Positions 23,201 to 35,849 of a stretch of DNA of 64,000 bases are shown piece by piece. The translations under genes were made by a program, and so were the position numbers. Each line of letters opens with the position of its first letter. Within the stretch, counting starts at the first letter, position 1. The notes beneath the pieces were generated by a model, which was not told where the DNA came from, ran no database searches, and worked only from the letters and a program-made list of their open reading frames with translations. This DNA comes from Parelaphostrongylus tenuis (lineage: Eukaryota; Nematoda; Chromadorea; Rhabditida; Metastrongylidae), in contig JAHQIW010005562.1 of assembly GCA_019055375.1 (NCBI GenBank), positions 124,001 to 188,000 of the forward strand, given 5' to 3'.

Positions 23201-24145
23201 ATAAATCCTCATGAATAAAATAAAATAAAAGCTTCTGACTGTTATGGACATGGCCATTCGAATAATCATTGAATAAATTTATATGAATACAAAGAAATAA
23301 AAGCTTATGACATGCCTGTTCCCCATTCCGAAATTGAATCTTGTCATTCTAGAGCAAGTGTTAAAAGGAAATGGTTGCGTAAATAACGAAGCGCAATTAA
23401 GCTTGAGAGAACAGAAAAGGAATGGATGACGCGTTTTATTCATGGAATGGTTGCCAGCTGCTTGTACGCTGGCTATTACCTCGACGAGTGAGGTCGGATT
23501 CGGTCACCCACTTAGGTCAGAACGGCAAAAATTCGACTTGAATTCAAAGTGATTCTCTAGTGACGATCGAAATGTCGCCATCTAAATATCCACTTTGTCT
23601 ACGTTTTCAATACTCTGCGTTTCTTGAAAACTAAAATAAGTCTTTACGAATGAGCTGTAATTGATGTATAATGAATTAAGAAGATTCTCCTTACTTTGGT
23701 TTAGCATCAACTTTGGCCTCATTGTTTACGCGGGAACTCGTAATCTTAAGCATGAATTGAATCCTTTATGTAAAGCTGGGAGAATGAAGTCGAAAACAGA
23801 TAGGAAAATGCTGGAAGGCGCTAACTAGCAAAAACCTATGAAGTAACTTTGAGATTGGTCGACTTCTGAAAAAATTACACGAGCAGATACTTCCTGAGTA
23901 AAACTCTAAACGGGGTAAGGAATATTCTTAGGCGTTAGAATAGGTTTTCTTCTATTGGACATCTCTGGACAGCTAAATTCATGTCTAGCCAGTGGGAATA
24001 CTTGTCGGAGTGCGAATATATTAAAGAGTGGCTCAAGGTGCTTTCTGCTCAGAAATGTAGTGGTTTAGAAAAATTACTTCAGTCGGTGAAACATTATTGT
24101 CAATGCACTATATAACTTCTGAAGTAAAAAAACTACTAAACAAAT
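23201..24145. other. Unassigned DNA
   Basis: No exon or repeat was recognised. Confidence 0.3.
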
Positions 24146-24149
24146 CAGG

Positions 24150-24755
24150 ACTTCTTCCTGTTTTTCTTTTTTTTTGAGAAATTGTAAATCCATGATATTA
24201 CGGTTCCACTTTTGTTGAGGAATATTCCACATCCTCTGTTCATAACCAAACTTTCTCACTCAACATAAGGAAGTTTGAAAGACAAGCGTTCTCAGCTGTA
24301 AAAAGTTTCGAAATAGGGAAGAAATTTGTCAACACTACGCAGAGTGCTCCCAGATTTGAAGCTAAAGAGTCTTTGTGATTAGTCGACAATCACACGTCAA
24401 CTGTTTTCGTTGCATACTTCGCCTCCTATTCGGTCAAAGTGTGACGGACACCCCACAACGACCTTTTCTCTATGAATTGCTCCAACACTGGAAAATCTTT
24501 GTACAAGAAAGTAGCACATGTGTATTAATGCAAATGTGCAATGAACATGTTAGTCCTCTAAAAAGGGCTACGATTGGGTTTGAATTGCCTGAAATAATAA
24601 ACAATTTCGGCTAACCAAGTGTGTAACCAAGAGCTAACCAAGAGTATGCCCATTCGCTAAAATTCTACGGTACGCTTGTAATAGGATTTCACAACAAGTA
24701 ATGGAACATATAGAGCTGCAAAAAAAATGCAATAATTAATAATATCTTCGCATGA
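24150..24755. repeat. Segmental duplication, copy 2
   Basis: Direct-orientation partner of 17990-18560, about 6.2 kb downstream and clearly diverged by substitutions and small indels. It lacks the tRNA-like element that lies just right of copy 1. A minus frame of 61 codons (24074-24259) corresponds to the similar minus frame in copy 1. Confidence 0.75.
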
Positions 24756-24759
24756 TTTA

Positions 24760-27342
24760 GTGTTATATCTATTCCGCTAGTCCCACCACTTGTTTTCGGT
24801 TGGGTTCGATAACCTATAAAGTCTCTGTTAGCCAATTTTTCAACTCTGAAAGGAAGAAAGGCACGATGAGCCTGAAGCAGAATCAAATCCCAGCTAAGCC
24901 GCAATAAATGGCACCATTACCACTGCATTATTATACCTATGTCTTCACTTGTGCTCAAATGTAAACTGGCATCTATTGCCTTTCCTACATCCCTTAGGCT
25001 GGGAAAGATGGAGATATATAAGCTTATTTGGCTTCAACAACTACCTTTTTTGAAAAAGCTAGTGACACATCAATGTGCTTTTCCACACGTTTTGTCTTAT
25101 CTTCAACACTTATAATAACAGAGCGAGTGGGGTAGTGGCAACGATCCTGTTCATTACGCTATCGTTCTAACAAATCTAGCCACTAGACCGCCCCTCAGTG
25201 GACTCATAGGAAGCTCTTCATTTCATCAATGTTTTGAGATATTTGTTCCAAATGTGTCTGGATCGATTTGAGTCCCTCTAATCCATGTGCGAGAGCTTAC
25301 GGACTCGACTAGTATTCAGTGACATTTATGGCGAAGATATAAAATTCTCCGAGCACCAGCTAGTGGTCGTAGCTGAGCGTTTTATTCTTGTTATAATCAT
25401 GTGTATAGAAGAATTTTTAATCCTCCGTTTACACCGAGAAATAAAATCGGAGGAGCCTCTCGCGACGAAAGTCACGGATGGAGGTCGAATCAGCAGCCTT
25501 TTTCCCGATGGCCAGCAGTACCACTTTCCACTCGGCACTACGGACTACCAGCCTCGCACCATGAGGAGCAAAGCTGTCGTTACGTCCTTGCCGTACCTAG
25601 AGGGTTAAGAATTCCACTTCAACTACACTTGATGACCTCTTAGCACTTACTAGAACACCGCGGTCGTGATGTCTTTTGGCGATCAAAAGGTCTCACATCG
25701 GGCAAATGAAGTGTTGTCGACAACCGACTCGGGTCAATTGAACCCTGACAAAGATGCAAAGACGCGAAAACGTTGGCCGAGTAAACCTTTCCACTGAGCA
25801 CTTGCTTCATCACCGATTAAAAGAGTAAACTAGGTGTGAAATAGTTCGCCAAGTCGATCGTAATTCCCCTCGACGCTAGTATCTTTTGGAAGACCGGTTA
25901 AAGTGAACAAATCCTGGAAAGGATATTGGGTTTCATTTCTTCCTTTCGAAAGTGCGTAATTTCGATTTACGTCGGGTAATCTACTTACTGCACTTACTGC
26001 ACGTCGTACTTACTGCAAACTTTGTACATCGTATGTTCAGAATGACTATTTTGATGTTCCTTGTCATTATAGTTAACTGAGATAGCTCTCTTCTTATTCG
26101 CTTCAAATTGCTTGAAAGTACTGTCGTTTACTTCATTATGTATTTTATTCAAGAAATTCAAGTTATATTGCGCCTTGATGTTAGGATCCCTACTAACAAT
26201 CTTAGGATTGCTTCTATTTTTTATTTTGCTCTACTTTCCCATCTAAAGAACTTTCTCAAGTTTATATAGACGCATCGGTCACATTCGTCATATCTTGATT
26301 TTATGGTGTTTGCAACGAGATTTATTGAGGGTGCTTTGGTCCAAATCGCTTCAATTGTAAGCGTTTGATTTGGACACTGTTGTTCGAGGAATGGATGCTC
26401 ATGACAAGTCTCGTGGTGACGAAGTCATCAAAACGGCCTCATGCTGTGTTAATCACATGTTGTTCAGTGCGACTCACTGCATCACAAACGACATTTAGGA
26501 GGTATCAGTCAGCTTGATGATGTTGCTAGCTGACATTGTCATATTCTTCAAAAGAATTCAGATCTCCGGGCGTTGTCTTCTTTGCTGTAGTATTTCCAGC
26601 TCTGAAAAGTTTTTTGACTGGTCTCGATCTTTTATTTAGCTGTGTGCACTAGTAAACCCGATACTATCTATGATGGCGCTTTGGTTTGGCAGAAATGTGT
26701 CCCTGTTATTAGCGCCTTGCATAACATATGAGTACGCCTGCGATGCGCGTGGTTCGTGGTTCCATCTCGCAGCTTTGCTATAAACAAATTCTTACTCCTT
26801 CGAAGTCAATAAATTTATGTCAGGCGTTCTTGAGAGTTTGAAAACGCCAAATTGTTACATTGTTGGTCAGCGTAAGCCATATTCAGGTGAAACATCCATT
26901 CAGTCGTCTCTACAACGTCTAACACTTTTATAGCTATGAAGTTTAAGAAGAAGAGAGATTAACACCGGAGGCTTTTATTTCGTTCATTATGTAACGATTG
27001 CACGCGCAGTTCGGCACAGCTCGGAGACTCAACTGCGTACATCTACCTGCGCTATAGGACGGGTGCAGGATTACGCTTGGGCTGCGGATTTACATTTCAT
27101 ATGACGAGCCACCATGTAGCTTTGACTCAGACTGGCTTGTAATACTCATTAAGGGATGTCCGTAGAGTTTTACCGCAAAAACAAAAATCTTAGATAACCC
27201 TGCAATTGGAGACTTAGCTTACTTATTAGTAACTTTTTCATAACATCCTCCACCTTTGATTCGACAGTAGGTGTTAAATAGGAGTACCACAGCGCGCAAT
27301 CTCTGCTGAGTATCATTCAGCAATTCATCGACATAATTTCAG
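24760..27342. other. Unassigned DNA upstream of the collagen-like exons
   Basis: The missing N-terminal exon(s) of the collagen-like gene should lie here if present, but no transmembrane/signal-anchor exon of the cuticle-collagen type was recognised. The stretch 25110-25210 has a palindromic tRNA-like block. The stretch 25720-25800 has a small repeat-like phrase (GATGCAAAGACGCGAAAACG) reminiscent of transposon termini. Neither is firm. Confidence 0.3.
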
Positions 27343-30300
27343 AGTGTACAATTATCCGATGTTCTCGTAGACCCCGTGGACCTCCAGGGCCTGATGGAAT
27401 ACTAGCTGAATATGGGCAACCGAGAATGGACGGATATCCTGGCACTGACGGCTTGTTTTTAGGAGAAGAAATCGCGTGCCCTCATGCGCCCCTGGGCCAC
27501 CTGGTGACGATGATCATCAAGGCGAGCGAGGTAATAATGTTTAGCACAGACTATAAATAGAGCCATATTAGAAAATTCTTTAATACGCTAACATTGGTAA
27601 GTTGGCATTACAGCCGCATTGATTATATCGTACAGTGTAGGTATGCTAGCATGTTTGACCTTGCACTAGTACAACTCATCGTGATCGTTTACTGTAGGAC
27701 GAAGTGTCTGTGAATCTGTATGACAAAAGCTCGATCAATATCCAGAGCTACACTAGGTTATGCTCAGATTTCTTCGCTCGTGAAGAAGGCATGGTCCTAA
27801 GATGGTAAGTGAAACAACACACACAACCCACATCAACTTACACTTATATATCGGCGCACACAGACGCACACACACCAACATAGACACACGCATACTAACT
27901 AACATACATACGCACACGCACGCACGCACGCACACCCCAACGTTCGAAGTTTGGAGACCATTACGGATGGAGGGTGCAAGTCATCAAAGTGACGAAAAAC
28001 AAGTGATATTGGCAGAACATGATAAGAAATGCAATTAAGACTAACTGGGTTGATGATCTTGCCACAGGTTATGAAAGATGAACAAGCGAATACCTCTTGC
28101 TCAACTTTTAAACACAGAGATTGTACTGCTTTTTATGACTTGTCTATGCTCACAATTCACAACCATGCCTGGTTGTTTGTTGTTAACTGATGCGCTGTCA
28201 GTGTTCCTTAAACGTACCACAGAAGGGGTGGGTTTGCTGTCATCTTTGGTATCCCATCCTTAGTGAATGATTTGTTAAAAACTGCAATGCTTTCCTTTCT
28301 TCATCCTCCTTCCCGTACAACTCTCATTCTCTTCTTCTTCACGACCTGTTGAGTTCCTTCAGCTTTACATCACTTCCTCATCTAGTTCGCTAAGCGCCGC
28401 CAGAGATTCCAATATGATCAGGTGGTCTATCTTACTGTTTTAAATGGCTTACATTAATTGAGCTATTTAGATTATTGTATAGCCGACGCAGTTACACTTC
28501 GTTTTCGATGTGTATTTCTTGGAGTTCGAGGGTGTGATTTGCATAGTACGCTCTCATGACATGCTTCTACTTATCACATCAAATTAACAGAATAGCTCAA
28601 GCTCTCCATAAAGCATGCAGTGTTCTCGATATGGTAATGAGTTCCACGTCTTGACCACTGAGGAAAGCGCTCAGCAGATCTGGTCCCAGTGTCCACATTT
28701 CGCACTAATGTGAGGGTAGGTTGTCATAACGGGGTTTGACGTTATTCAGTGGCACACCAACCACACCACCTTTTGTGAAATTTTATCTTAATTGCATCAT
28801 CGGCGCTCCAAGAAAGCGTAAAGGATGACCATTCGTAGTTCTAGAACATGAGGCAGGACCTATAATTTATCATTGGAGAACCATTTTACTCTGATCTTTA
28901 TAAATGCTACGAAATCCATACTCCTATCATATAACAATGTTGTCCAACGCACCGGCGTTGTAGAAGTGTTATTATGCAAGATGTTGATACAGAGATACTA
29001 GGCGTTTTTATGGTCTTGCAGTGAAATCTGTGCAGCACTCACAAGGTGCTTCAACCCATTCTCAATTTAGTAGCACTCGCAACGAAAAGCCGGTTTGGGT
29101 AGCTCAAATCTTAGAAAAATATCCCATTTTCGAAGACCAGAAATATTTATATCGATAGCGAAAACACAGAAGGGTCGGTCGCATGAGGAGGAAAACAAAT
29201 GACGGATGGACGAAAAGAACAGTGGAGTGGTCTACAAGAGGACGCAAGCGTTCTCTTGGAAGACCACCTAAACCATGGGAGGGCGTGTTTGTCGCTGATG
29301 TCAGCCATCTGTATCTCCAGTTGGCAATGAGTCTGGAATTGGAATCTGTCTCGCGTACGTCACTATGCTTGAAATACTTCACCACCATGGACGACATTTG
29401 TGCGAGAAGGAAACGAATGGAAACTATGTTACGGCTCATACTACCAGTGAAAACAGATCGTCCAAGTCTTCACGTAAATTACAACACAGGTTTAGTCGAA
29501 GGCTCCCAAGTCCTTGGTACATGTCTTTTTATACTTTGCGTTTCTTGATTTCAATGATATTTTTCAAAATCTATCTATGCATCAAACTCCGATTAAAGAG
29601 TCCTTAGAGTGATTCCATGTTTCTAGGTTGGGCTTTATACAGAAGGAACAAATGCTTTGAGAAAGTCCCAAGCCATTTTCATCAATTTCGCAACCTATAA
29701 ATCTCTAAGAAACATTTTGTATTTAGCTATACAGCAGTCAAAACGTTCAGTTAAATTTTTATCATTACTAGAGGTCCAAGCGGTCATTTATGTTTCAATG
29801 CCTAATCCGGCTGAAAACATTCAGGAAATTTCCATAGATTACGAATATGATTAATACAGAAACTGTGAAATTATCAAATCCTGCAATCATAACCGTACGG
29901 GCTGATAAGCGTGGCAATCTCAGATTCATCGTCAACATATCTTCAGAAATCTACTCTTTCCAATTCATGTATTTCCCTTCGCTCTTACAATCGAAGAAGC
30001 TCTACAATTTTCGTTTATAATAATATATTCCTAATTTATAACGTAATGTGAGGTGTTTCCGTTCAAGCGCTAATTTCTACACATCCACACCTGATCACTA
30101 TAGCTCTTATTGCATACGCTGCTTGGGTCTTCTAATAAAACAAAAGAAGTTTTTCTAATTGTCAAGACTACTCGCGATCAAATTTATTGCACTTCGTTGC
30201 ATCTTTCAAAAATTTATGTGCTTCTTGAAAGACATTCATCTTCGGTATGAAACACATCTTACCCCTTTCATTGCATATTTTTTGACTACCTGTGACTCCC

Positions 30301-30376
30301 TCCTTTGATTTTTTTCCAAATAGAAAATAAGGAATACAGCCTAGGTGGTCACCGCTCATTGAATGCGTCATACAAC

Positions 30377-30422
<46 letters not shown>

Positions 30423-33397
30423 AACTGTGTAATGGCTTGTGGTGACTTTAACCACTGTGATACTAATCTGCTCAGCCCGTGGAAGGAAAGAAGAAAAGCT
30501 TAGGGTGCCAGGTCGAGCTAATAACACCATGTGTATTTTAGCACAACTCTAACCACTACACACGCATGCGCTTGGAACACGCTTTTATAATCATGTATGT
30601 TTGTTCGCACAAGCATGTGACCACGAACTATTCACGCTGCGTTCAAAAAAAAAGAATCCTCTTTAAATCGCTGCTGTTTATATTCTCGATTTTTCTTTTG
30701 CAGGAGAACAAGGCAAACCTGGAAAACCTGGACTGTATGAGCAAGACGGTGTTAGCGAACCCGGAGCCGTTGGAGCGCCTGGTAACAGAGGTCAAAGTGG
30801 AAGACCTGGAAAAAAGGGTGTGCCTGGAGAACCAGGAGAGGACGCGGTTTAACTGATTAGCTTACCAGGTCTCAGAGGACCGCGCGGTGTGCCCGGTATT
30901 CCTGGTCCTCGTGGTGACCCAGGTGTGAACGGAGTTCCAGCTCCTCCAGGTGATTTTAAGAAAATCTATCGCTTTTTAGAACACAGATTTATGCTGTTCA
31001 GAGAGAAGTGACCAGAAGGCACAATGTAATAAGGAAGATGTCGAGGAATCAAGAATATGGAAAGCTTGAAAGCTTCAATTTTAAAGCTGGGTCTTGCCTC
31101 CAAATCCGTCTCATAAACCATAATGGCTTCATTGATATTCTGTTGTCGCGTAGAATATGAATGCTAGAATTTTTGTAAAACTTGAGGACTTGATTCAACG
31201 GCGAATGGGTGCTTCCAGCTCTCGATCCCTATTCTCTGGAATCGTGCTAGTTTTGAAATTGTGACGTCTGTTGTTTGATGCACCCAACAGTTAGAAAAAA
31301 CAATGTTAGAGGGATATTCTATACTGTGTTAAAGTTGTGGTCAGTTGTAAACCCTGTCATCCACCTTATCGCACCTAGTGGGTGAGAGTCCTATGCAGAA
31401 ATGTTCGCTGTTTTACTCAACTTATCGGCCACCTGAGATTCTCAAAAGTTCAGCAAAGCACTGTCGGCTATCACAATAATGGCTGTTAGTGTGTATGCAA
31501 AATTCTTTTCAAAGCTTCGTCAAAGAGTAAGTTGAAAAGCTTTCATGATTGATAGTCTTGCTTTAACTCATATGATAATTTTCCGCCCAGTTAATTCACT
31601 TTGTTTCACACATGCGGACGTCACTCTCTTTGTATTACATTAGTAAAGGGAGAATGTATACCGAGTAAAATGGGTGATGCAATCAAGATTGTTCTACATG
31701 GTCACTGATTTGTGCATGGTTTATCGACGAATTAGTTCAGAAATCTGTCCATTATAGTACTCTGCGATGTTTGTAAGTGACTACAGAATGTGCTTCCAAT
31801 TAGTGCTTCAAAAGAGATGTCAAAAATTAATGAACATTTTGGAAAGCAGGTTCAATGTGGTGCACGTAAGTGTAAAGAAATCCGTGCTGACCAAAATGTA
31901 AACCAACAGAGTGAACAACTGCCTGCATTTAAGACGTTTATTTGTCCTTCTAAAGGGAATTCTGTAGTTCCGAAACCCACGAAATTTTAAAAAATATATT
32001 ACGCTAGAGCATTGTTCCGCAGAACAGGAATTTCTCGATTCGTGTACAAGTGACAGCTGACGAGTTGGCAAAGTACATTAATTGAAGCTTAGCTACAATT
32101 CGTACGTAATATTGTTGAAGCATGTGCTGTGCTACGGATGGCTCGTTGATATGCAGAAGCACACGGCCTTACTGTTGACCAATGAAAGTTATGAACATGT
32201 CAAATCATTTGGTTGACTTGTTGACAGTATTATTGAAAATTATAGTTGATTTTTCAGTTTGAGGAAAAACCAAACACTGACGCAACCATAAAACTAGGAG
32301 CTATGTGTTTCGACTTCAACTATATCAATTCAACCAATCTTGAATAACCAGTGAACTAAGCACCGAGAGTTCTCTAAACATTTCTTGCATCAAATTTTCA
32401 CAGGTTTGGAAGGGCCACCAGGACCACCGGGAGAACCTGGGGATTGTGGTGATTATGGACATCGTGGAAACACTGGAAGGAGAGGTTCTCCAGGAGACGA
32501 CGGAGGTTACTGTCAATGCCCTTCACGAGACGGTATGGCTTAAACTTAGTTTGAATCTCTAATACTTTAATTGAGAATTGGTACTAAAAGGGTATTAAAA
32601 GGGTAGTTAAGAATTGGTACTAAAGGGGCCTAACAATCTTTATGCTGAAACCAACCTAGTGACCCTCGAAATAGCTCTCATGCTAGTCACATTTTACCGC
32701 ACTTCTTTTCCTCAATGAAGTAGTTTCGATTGGATCTCTGTGAGCCTAATAAAAGTACTTAATCACTAGGGAGATTATAGATTAGCTACAATGAATTTCG
32801 CATGAATATCTATCTTTGTTTCTCTTTTGATGTCACAATTTTTTTCCTGCATTCCAGCCATCCTGATAAAACACTGCTAGAATTGACAGCAAAGCAAAAA
32901 ATAGGCAGTTCGAATGCTTCTGTAAAAAAATAGTAAATGCTTAGCAAATTGTTTCAGATTTCTGACTTTTTTTATTAGTTTATGCCGATCGAGTCAGATG
33001 AACAGCTTGAAAAATTGCTATATATGGCGGCATAGATTGATGATGGAAAAGCACTTTTTTTTACGGTAATAATTCAAGATTGAAGGTAGAGGACTGAGAG
33101 ACAATTTGAAGGATTTGGAATATAAAGGGAAAAGGAGTACTGAATGTGCAATGTTCAGGTTCTTATGTGGAGAGTACGACTAATGCACAAAACCTCCCTT
33201 TTACGCAATATAGATATGAACTCGGAAGTAAGAAGACCATGTCTTCGCAAGTGCATACCAGTGCTAAAGATGAGATTGAGCAATACAGAAAGCAAGAATT
33301 ATCCCGCTTGATAAGACAGCAATCTGCAGAAAAGTGGTATAAACACTATAATAAAAATCTAATTTCTCAGGACAGTCACAAAAAATTTATTTCTTAG
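27343..33397 (+). CDS. Cuticle-collagen-like gene (partial, probably disrupted)
   Basis: Structural collagen of the nematode cuticle type. Four exons are visible: 27343-27530, 30704-30949, 32404-32532 and 33159-33397, all joined by phase-1 GT-AG introns. Exon 1 starts with Cys-containing sequence and GPPGPDG; exon 2 is nearly continuous Gly-X-Y; exon 3 ends its Gly-X-Y block with [10 protein letters not shown], a cysteine-bearing close typical of cuticle collagens; exon 4 is a 78-residue hydrophilic tail rich in Gln, Lys and Ser, ending in TAG. Defects: the Gly-X-Y register shifts inside exon 1 (27450-27490), whose length is one base short of a multiple of three; exon 2 has an in-frame TAA at 30850-30852; Gly is replaced by Glu and Ala at a few triplet positions. 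No N-terminal exon was found. It is either a young pseudogene or an intact gene with sequence errors. Confidence 0.8.
27815..27935. repeat. CA-rich simple sequence
   Basis: An imperfect ACAC/CACG-rich stretch in the first visible intron of the collagen-like gene, including a (CGCA)n run near 27910-27932. Open frames here on both strands are simple-sequence artefacts. Confidence 0.85.
29160..29300 (+). pseudogene. Non-LTR reverse transcriptase C-terminal fragment
   Basis: The plus frame reads [20 protein letters not shown] and, after further residues, [11 protein letters not shown]. This matches the conserved tail of RTE-like proteins and aligns with VMRFNDNRWTRAVTDW...GRPLTRWSDFF in the 10.3-kb element. 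Upstream RT blocks are absent. It is a short dead fragment inside the collagen gene's first intron, in the same direction as the gene. Confidence 0.7.
30380..30415. repeat. (TA)n microsatellite
   Basis: A TA run of about 36 bp inside the collagen-like gene's 3.2-kb intron. Confidence 0.95.
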
Positions 33398-33495
33398 GAA
33401 GTTTCACAAGAACCCAATAACCGAATATAGTTACTCTAAGGAAGGAAATGCTCAGAAGGTGGGTTTTTGCTTTTATAAGCATATGCAATTATATA

Positions 33496-33532
<37 letters not shown>

Positions 33533-33614
33533 CACGTGTACATTATGCATATGCGTATACACATTTTTATATATACAGTATGTACATATATGCGTATATA
33601 TGGTTCTTTTCCGC
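33398..33614. other. Collagen gene 3' flank with TA tract
   Basis: No canonical AATAAA was seen in the first 100 bp after the stop codon. A (TA)n run lies at about 33501-33529, followed by imperfect TA/CA sequence. Confidence 0.6.
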
Positions 33615-34975
33615 CGTTCAAGAACAAATGAAGAAGCTGCTCCCTTCTCTGTCAAAAACTTTCTATTGCAGTTTTAGTACTCATTTGAAGGCTTGAACCT
33701 CTGGCTAGTGTGATACCTGGCCGTTTTTTGAAAAACCCTTTTTTAACGCTGTCACAGAAATAAACATTTGTGTTCCACACGCGCTCAATAAGGCAGAACT
33801 GTTTCCTGGAATTATGAGTAACCTTTCTATAGCATAAGTTTCGGGAATTCCAACGTTCTGTTGATTTTCTGGAAAGACCGCTTCGCTGCGGCGTAGCCTG
33901 GGAAATTAATGTTCAGTCCACATATGCAGGCACCTGTTTTCGGCTAATGTGTGGGTGGGGGAAGGGGCAGAGCGGGTTTCCACTAGTTTCGATGTGGCGA
34001 CCAATAGATTGCGCTGACGCGTACACGTGTAGTGTGCAATTTTTGTTATTTGACTAGGATTTTTTTTTCTGCGCTCCGGAAGAAAATCCACATGAAGCTT
34101 ATGAGTTTGATACAACAATATTTCCTGTACACGTTCTTCTTTTTCGTTTTCCTTATGTTTTTAGTTGATTCTAACGCTGTGCTTATATCCTCAGAAGACC
34201 GTTTCTCTGAAACGTATCAGGTAAAATAAGTTGAATTACCATGTGCGAGCAAGGGCCACTTCGGCCACTTCACCTGGGTGTGCGTGAGGCAGCCACATTC
34301 GATGATGCGATGACAATCGATATTTCGGGCATATGAACGTGTAGAGAAGTATCGCATCAGCAACTCACGTGGGCGCCTCACGCGCACAGACGTAAATTGG
34401 CGAAAGTGACCTTTGATGGCAGATGGGAATTCGACTTATTTGGCCTGCCGCGTTTGAGAGAAACGGTCATTCCAGAATATATGCATAGCGTTGGAATCAA
34501 AAATAATTTCGCTACCGGATGACTACTAATAGCCCAATAAAAAAGCTGTGTCCGCCGAGAGATATGCGCGGTTGTGACTCTGAGCAATAGCTTTGTGTGG
34601 AGTTCATAGCGTTATAAATGAGTGTTTTGGAAAACGGCAGCGTGGGGCTGAGCTTCAAGTCTCAACTCTCGAATGTTTGCTAACACTCCTAAAAAAAGTC
34701 CGCTTCCAGCGAATGAGGTCGGTTTTACATTTGTCACCTTATAATCAGAATGAATCGCTTTTCATGTTTCTACCGAAGTGATAGTGAAAGCAAGCAAGGG
34801 TTGTGAAACATAATTAAATTCCGAATGTTTCGGCATTATAGGAGGGTTTTTTTCAAAAAAGGAGTACGAAGCGCAATAGCCACAGATTTAAACTTCCGAT
34901 TGATTACTACACCCTCATGAAAGTATCCTTACATAGAAGGGATTGTTTCTTCATTTGTTTCCGGATAATGAAATA
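33615..34975. repeat. Modular palindromic repeat, copy 6 (expanded)
   Basis: The left end (AAGAACAAATGAAGAAGCTG) mirrors the right end (TTTCTTCATTTGTTTCCGGA). The left arm has GCTTGAACCTCTGGCTAGTG and ATTCCAACGTTCTGTTGATTT. The middle segment ends GTGTAGTGTGCAATTTTTGTTATTT (34027-34051). The right half has an extra insertion (34245-34410) containing its own stem (GCGTGAGGC...GCCTCACGC), plus at least two further modules, making this the longest uninterrupted copy. Confidence 0.65.
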
Positions 34976-34991
34976 GAACCATATATGCGTA

Positions 34992-34995
<4 letters not shown>

Positions 34996-35025
<30 letters not shown>

Positions 35026-35110
35026 CTTATTTATATATATATACGCATATATAAACATATTTATATATATTTGAGTATGATTATATTTATATATACCCAT
35101 TTATTTTATT
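34996..35110. repeat. TA-rich simple sequence
   Basis: A (TA)n run at 34996-35022 followed by degenerate TATA/TTTA sequence to about 35110. Confidence 0.85.
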
Positions 35111-35324
35111 ATGTACTCATAAATTATCCATTCATGCATTTATAATCAATCAAAATTTATTTATCTGAGCGCCTCTTGAAGTGCTATGTAGAGTGGTGTG
35201 CAAAAAATATGTAAAATTAGAATAAAATATGGGTATATTGTAACATCATATCGCGCAAAAGGCGTTTGAATTAAGTGAATTTGATTGATCACCAATAGAC
35301 AATATGTACATATCTGTCAGCATA

Positions 35325-35520
35325 AGTGGGTTCAATGTCGATAGCACCTACCCGCGTCACACTGCTGACTACTGGCTGTTGACAGATAATGCTTTGTAGC
35401 GTAGAAAGAGTGGTGTCAAAACGAGCGTTGGTAGTGCAACGGTTCAGCATGAGCCCCCCTGATAGGGTGAAATAGGGGTTCAAATCCCATCTAACGCAGA
35501 AGTTCTTGCACACCACTTTA
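35325..35520 (+). mobile_element. tRNA-derived SINE, family A copy 2
   Basis: The tRNA-like body has a degenerate A box (TTGGTAGTGCAACGG) and a good B box (GGTTCAAATCC). It shares TTCAATGTCGATAGCACCTA, GACAGATA, TTGTAGCGTA and AACGCAGAAGTTCT-type segments with the minus-strand copy at 3870-4090. It is bordered on the right by a TA cluster. Confidence 0.72.
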
Positions 35521-35539
35521 CATGCCTTGACACATGTGT

Positions 35540-35610
35540 ATAAATATATATATATATATGTATATATGCATGTATTCACACATATGTACACGTTTACATT
35601 CTATATATGA

Positions 35611-35655
<45 letters not shown>

Positions 35656-35698
35656 CAGAAACATACATATGCAAGTGTATATGCACTTATACATGCAC

Positions 35699-35732
<34 letters not shown>
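35540..35732. repeat. Cluster of (TA)n tracts
   Basis: Three TA runs (about 35543-35560, 35612-35648 and 35703-35729) are separated by imperfect TA/CA sequence. The Tyr-Ile-rich frames on both strands are artefacts. Confidence 0.93.
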
Positions 35733-35734
<2 letters not shown>

Positions 35735-35849
35735 AAGTAAATCCTGCCATTTTCAGGTATTTCTGCCGTGAAAAAATATTCTATAAAGAAATGAGTTCAA
35801 AGAATATAAGAGAATGATTACGCTTTTTAGGTCAACAACTATAACGGTA

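Noticed and set aside
27753..28038. Cys/Val-rich and Thr/His-rich frames on opposite strands
   Set aside because: They translate the CA-rich simple sequence in the collagen intron.
30847..30868. Mini-intron that would remove the stop codon in collagen exon 2
   Set aside because: A GT...AG pair brackets the TAA, but it would be only about 22 nt, too short to splice, and would break the Gly-X-Y register.
33448..35740. Tyr-Ile-rich open frames
   Set aside because: They are translations of (TA)n tracts on both strands.
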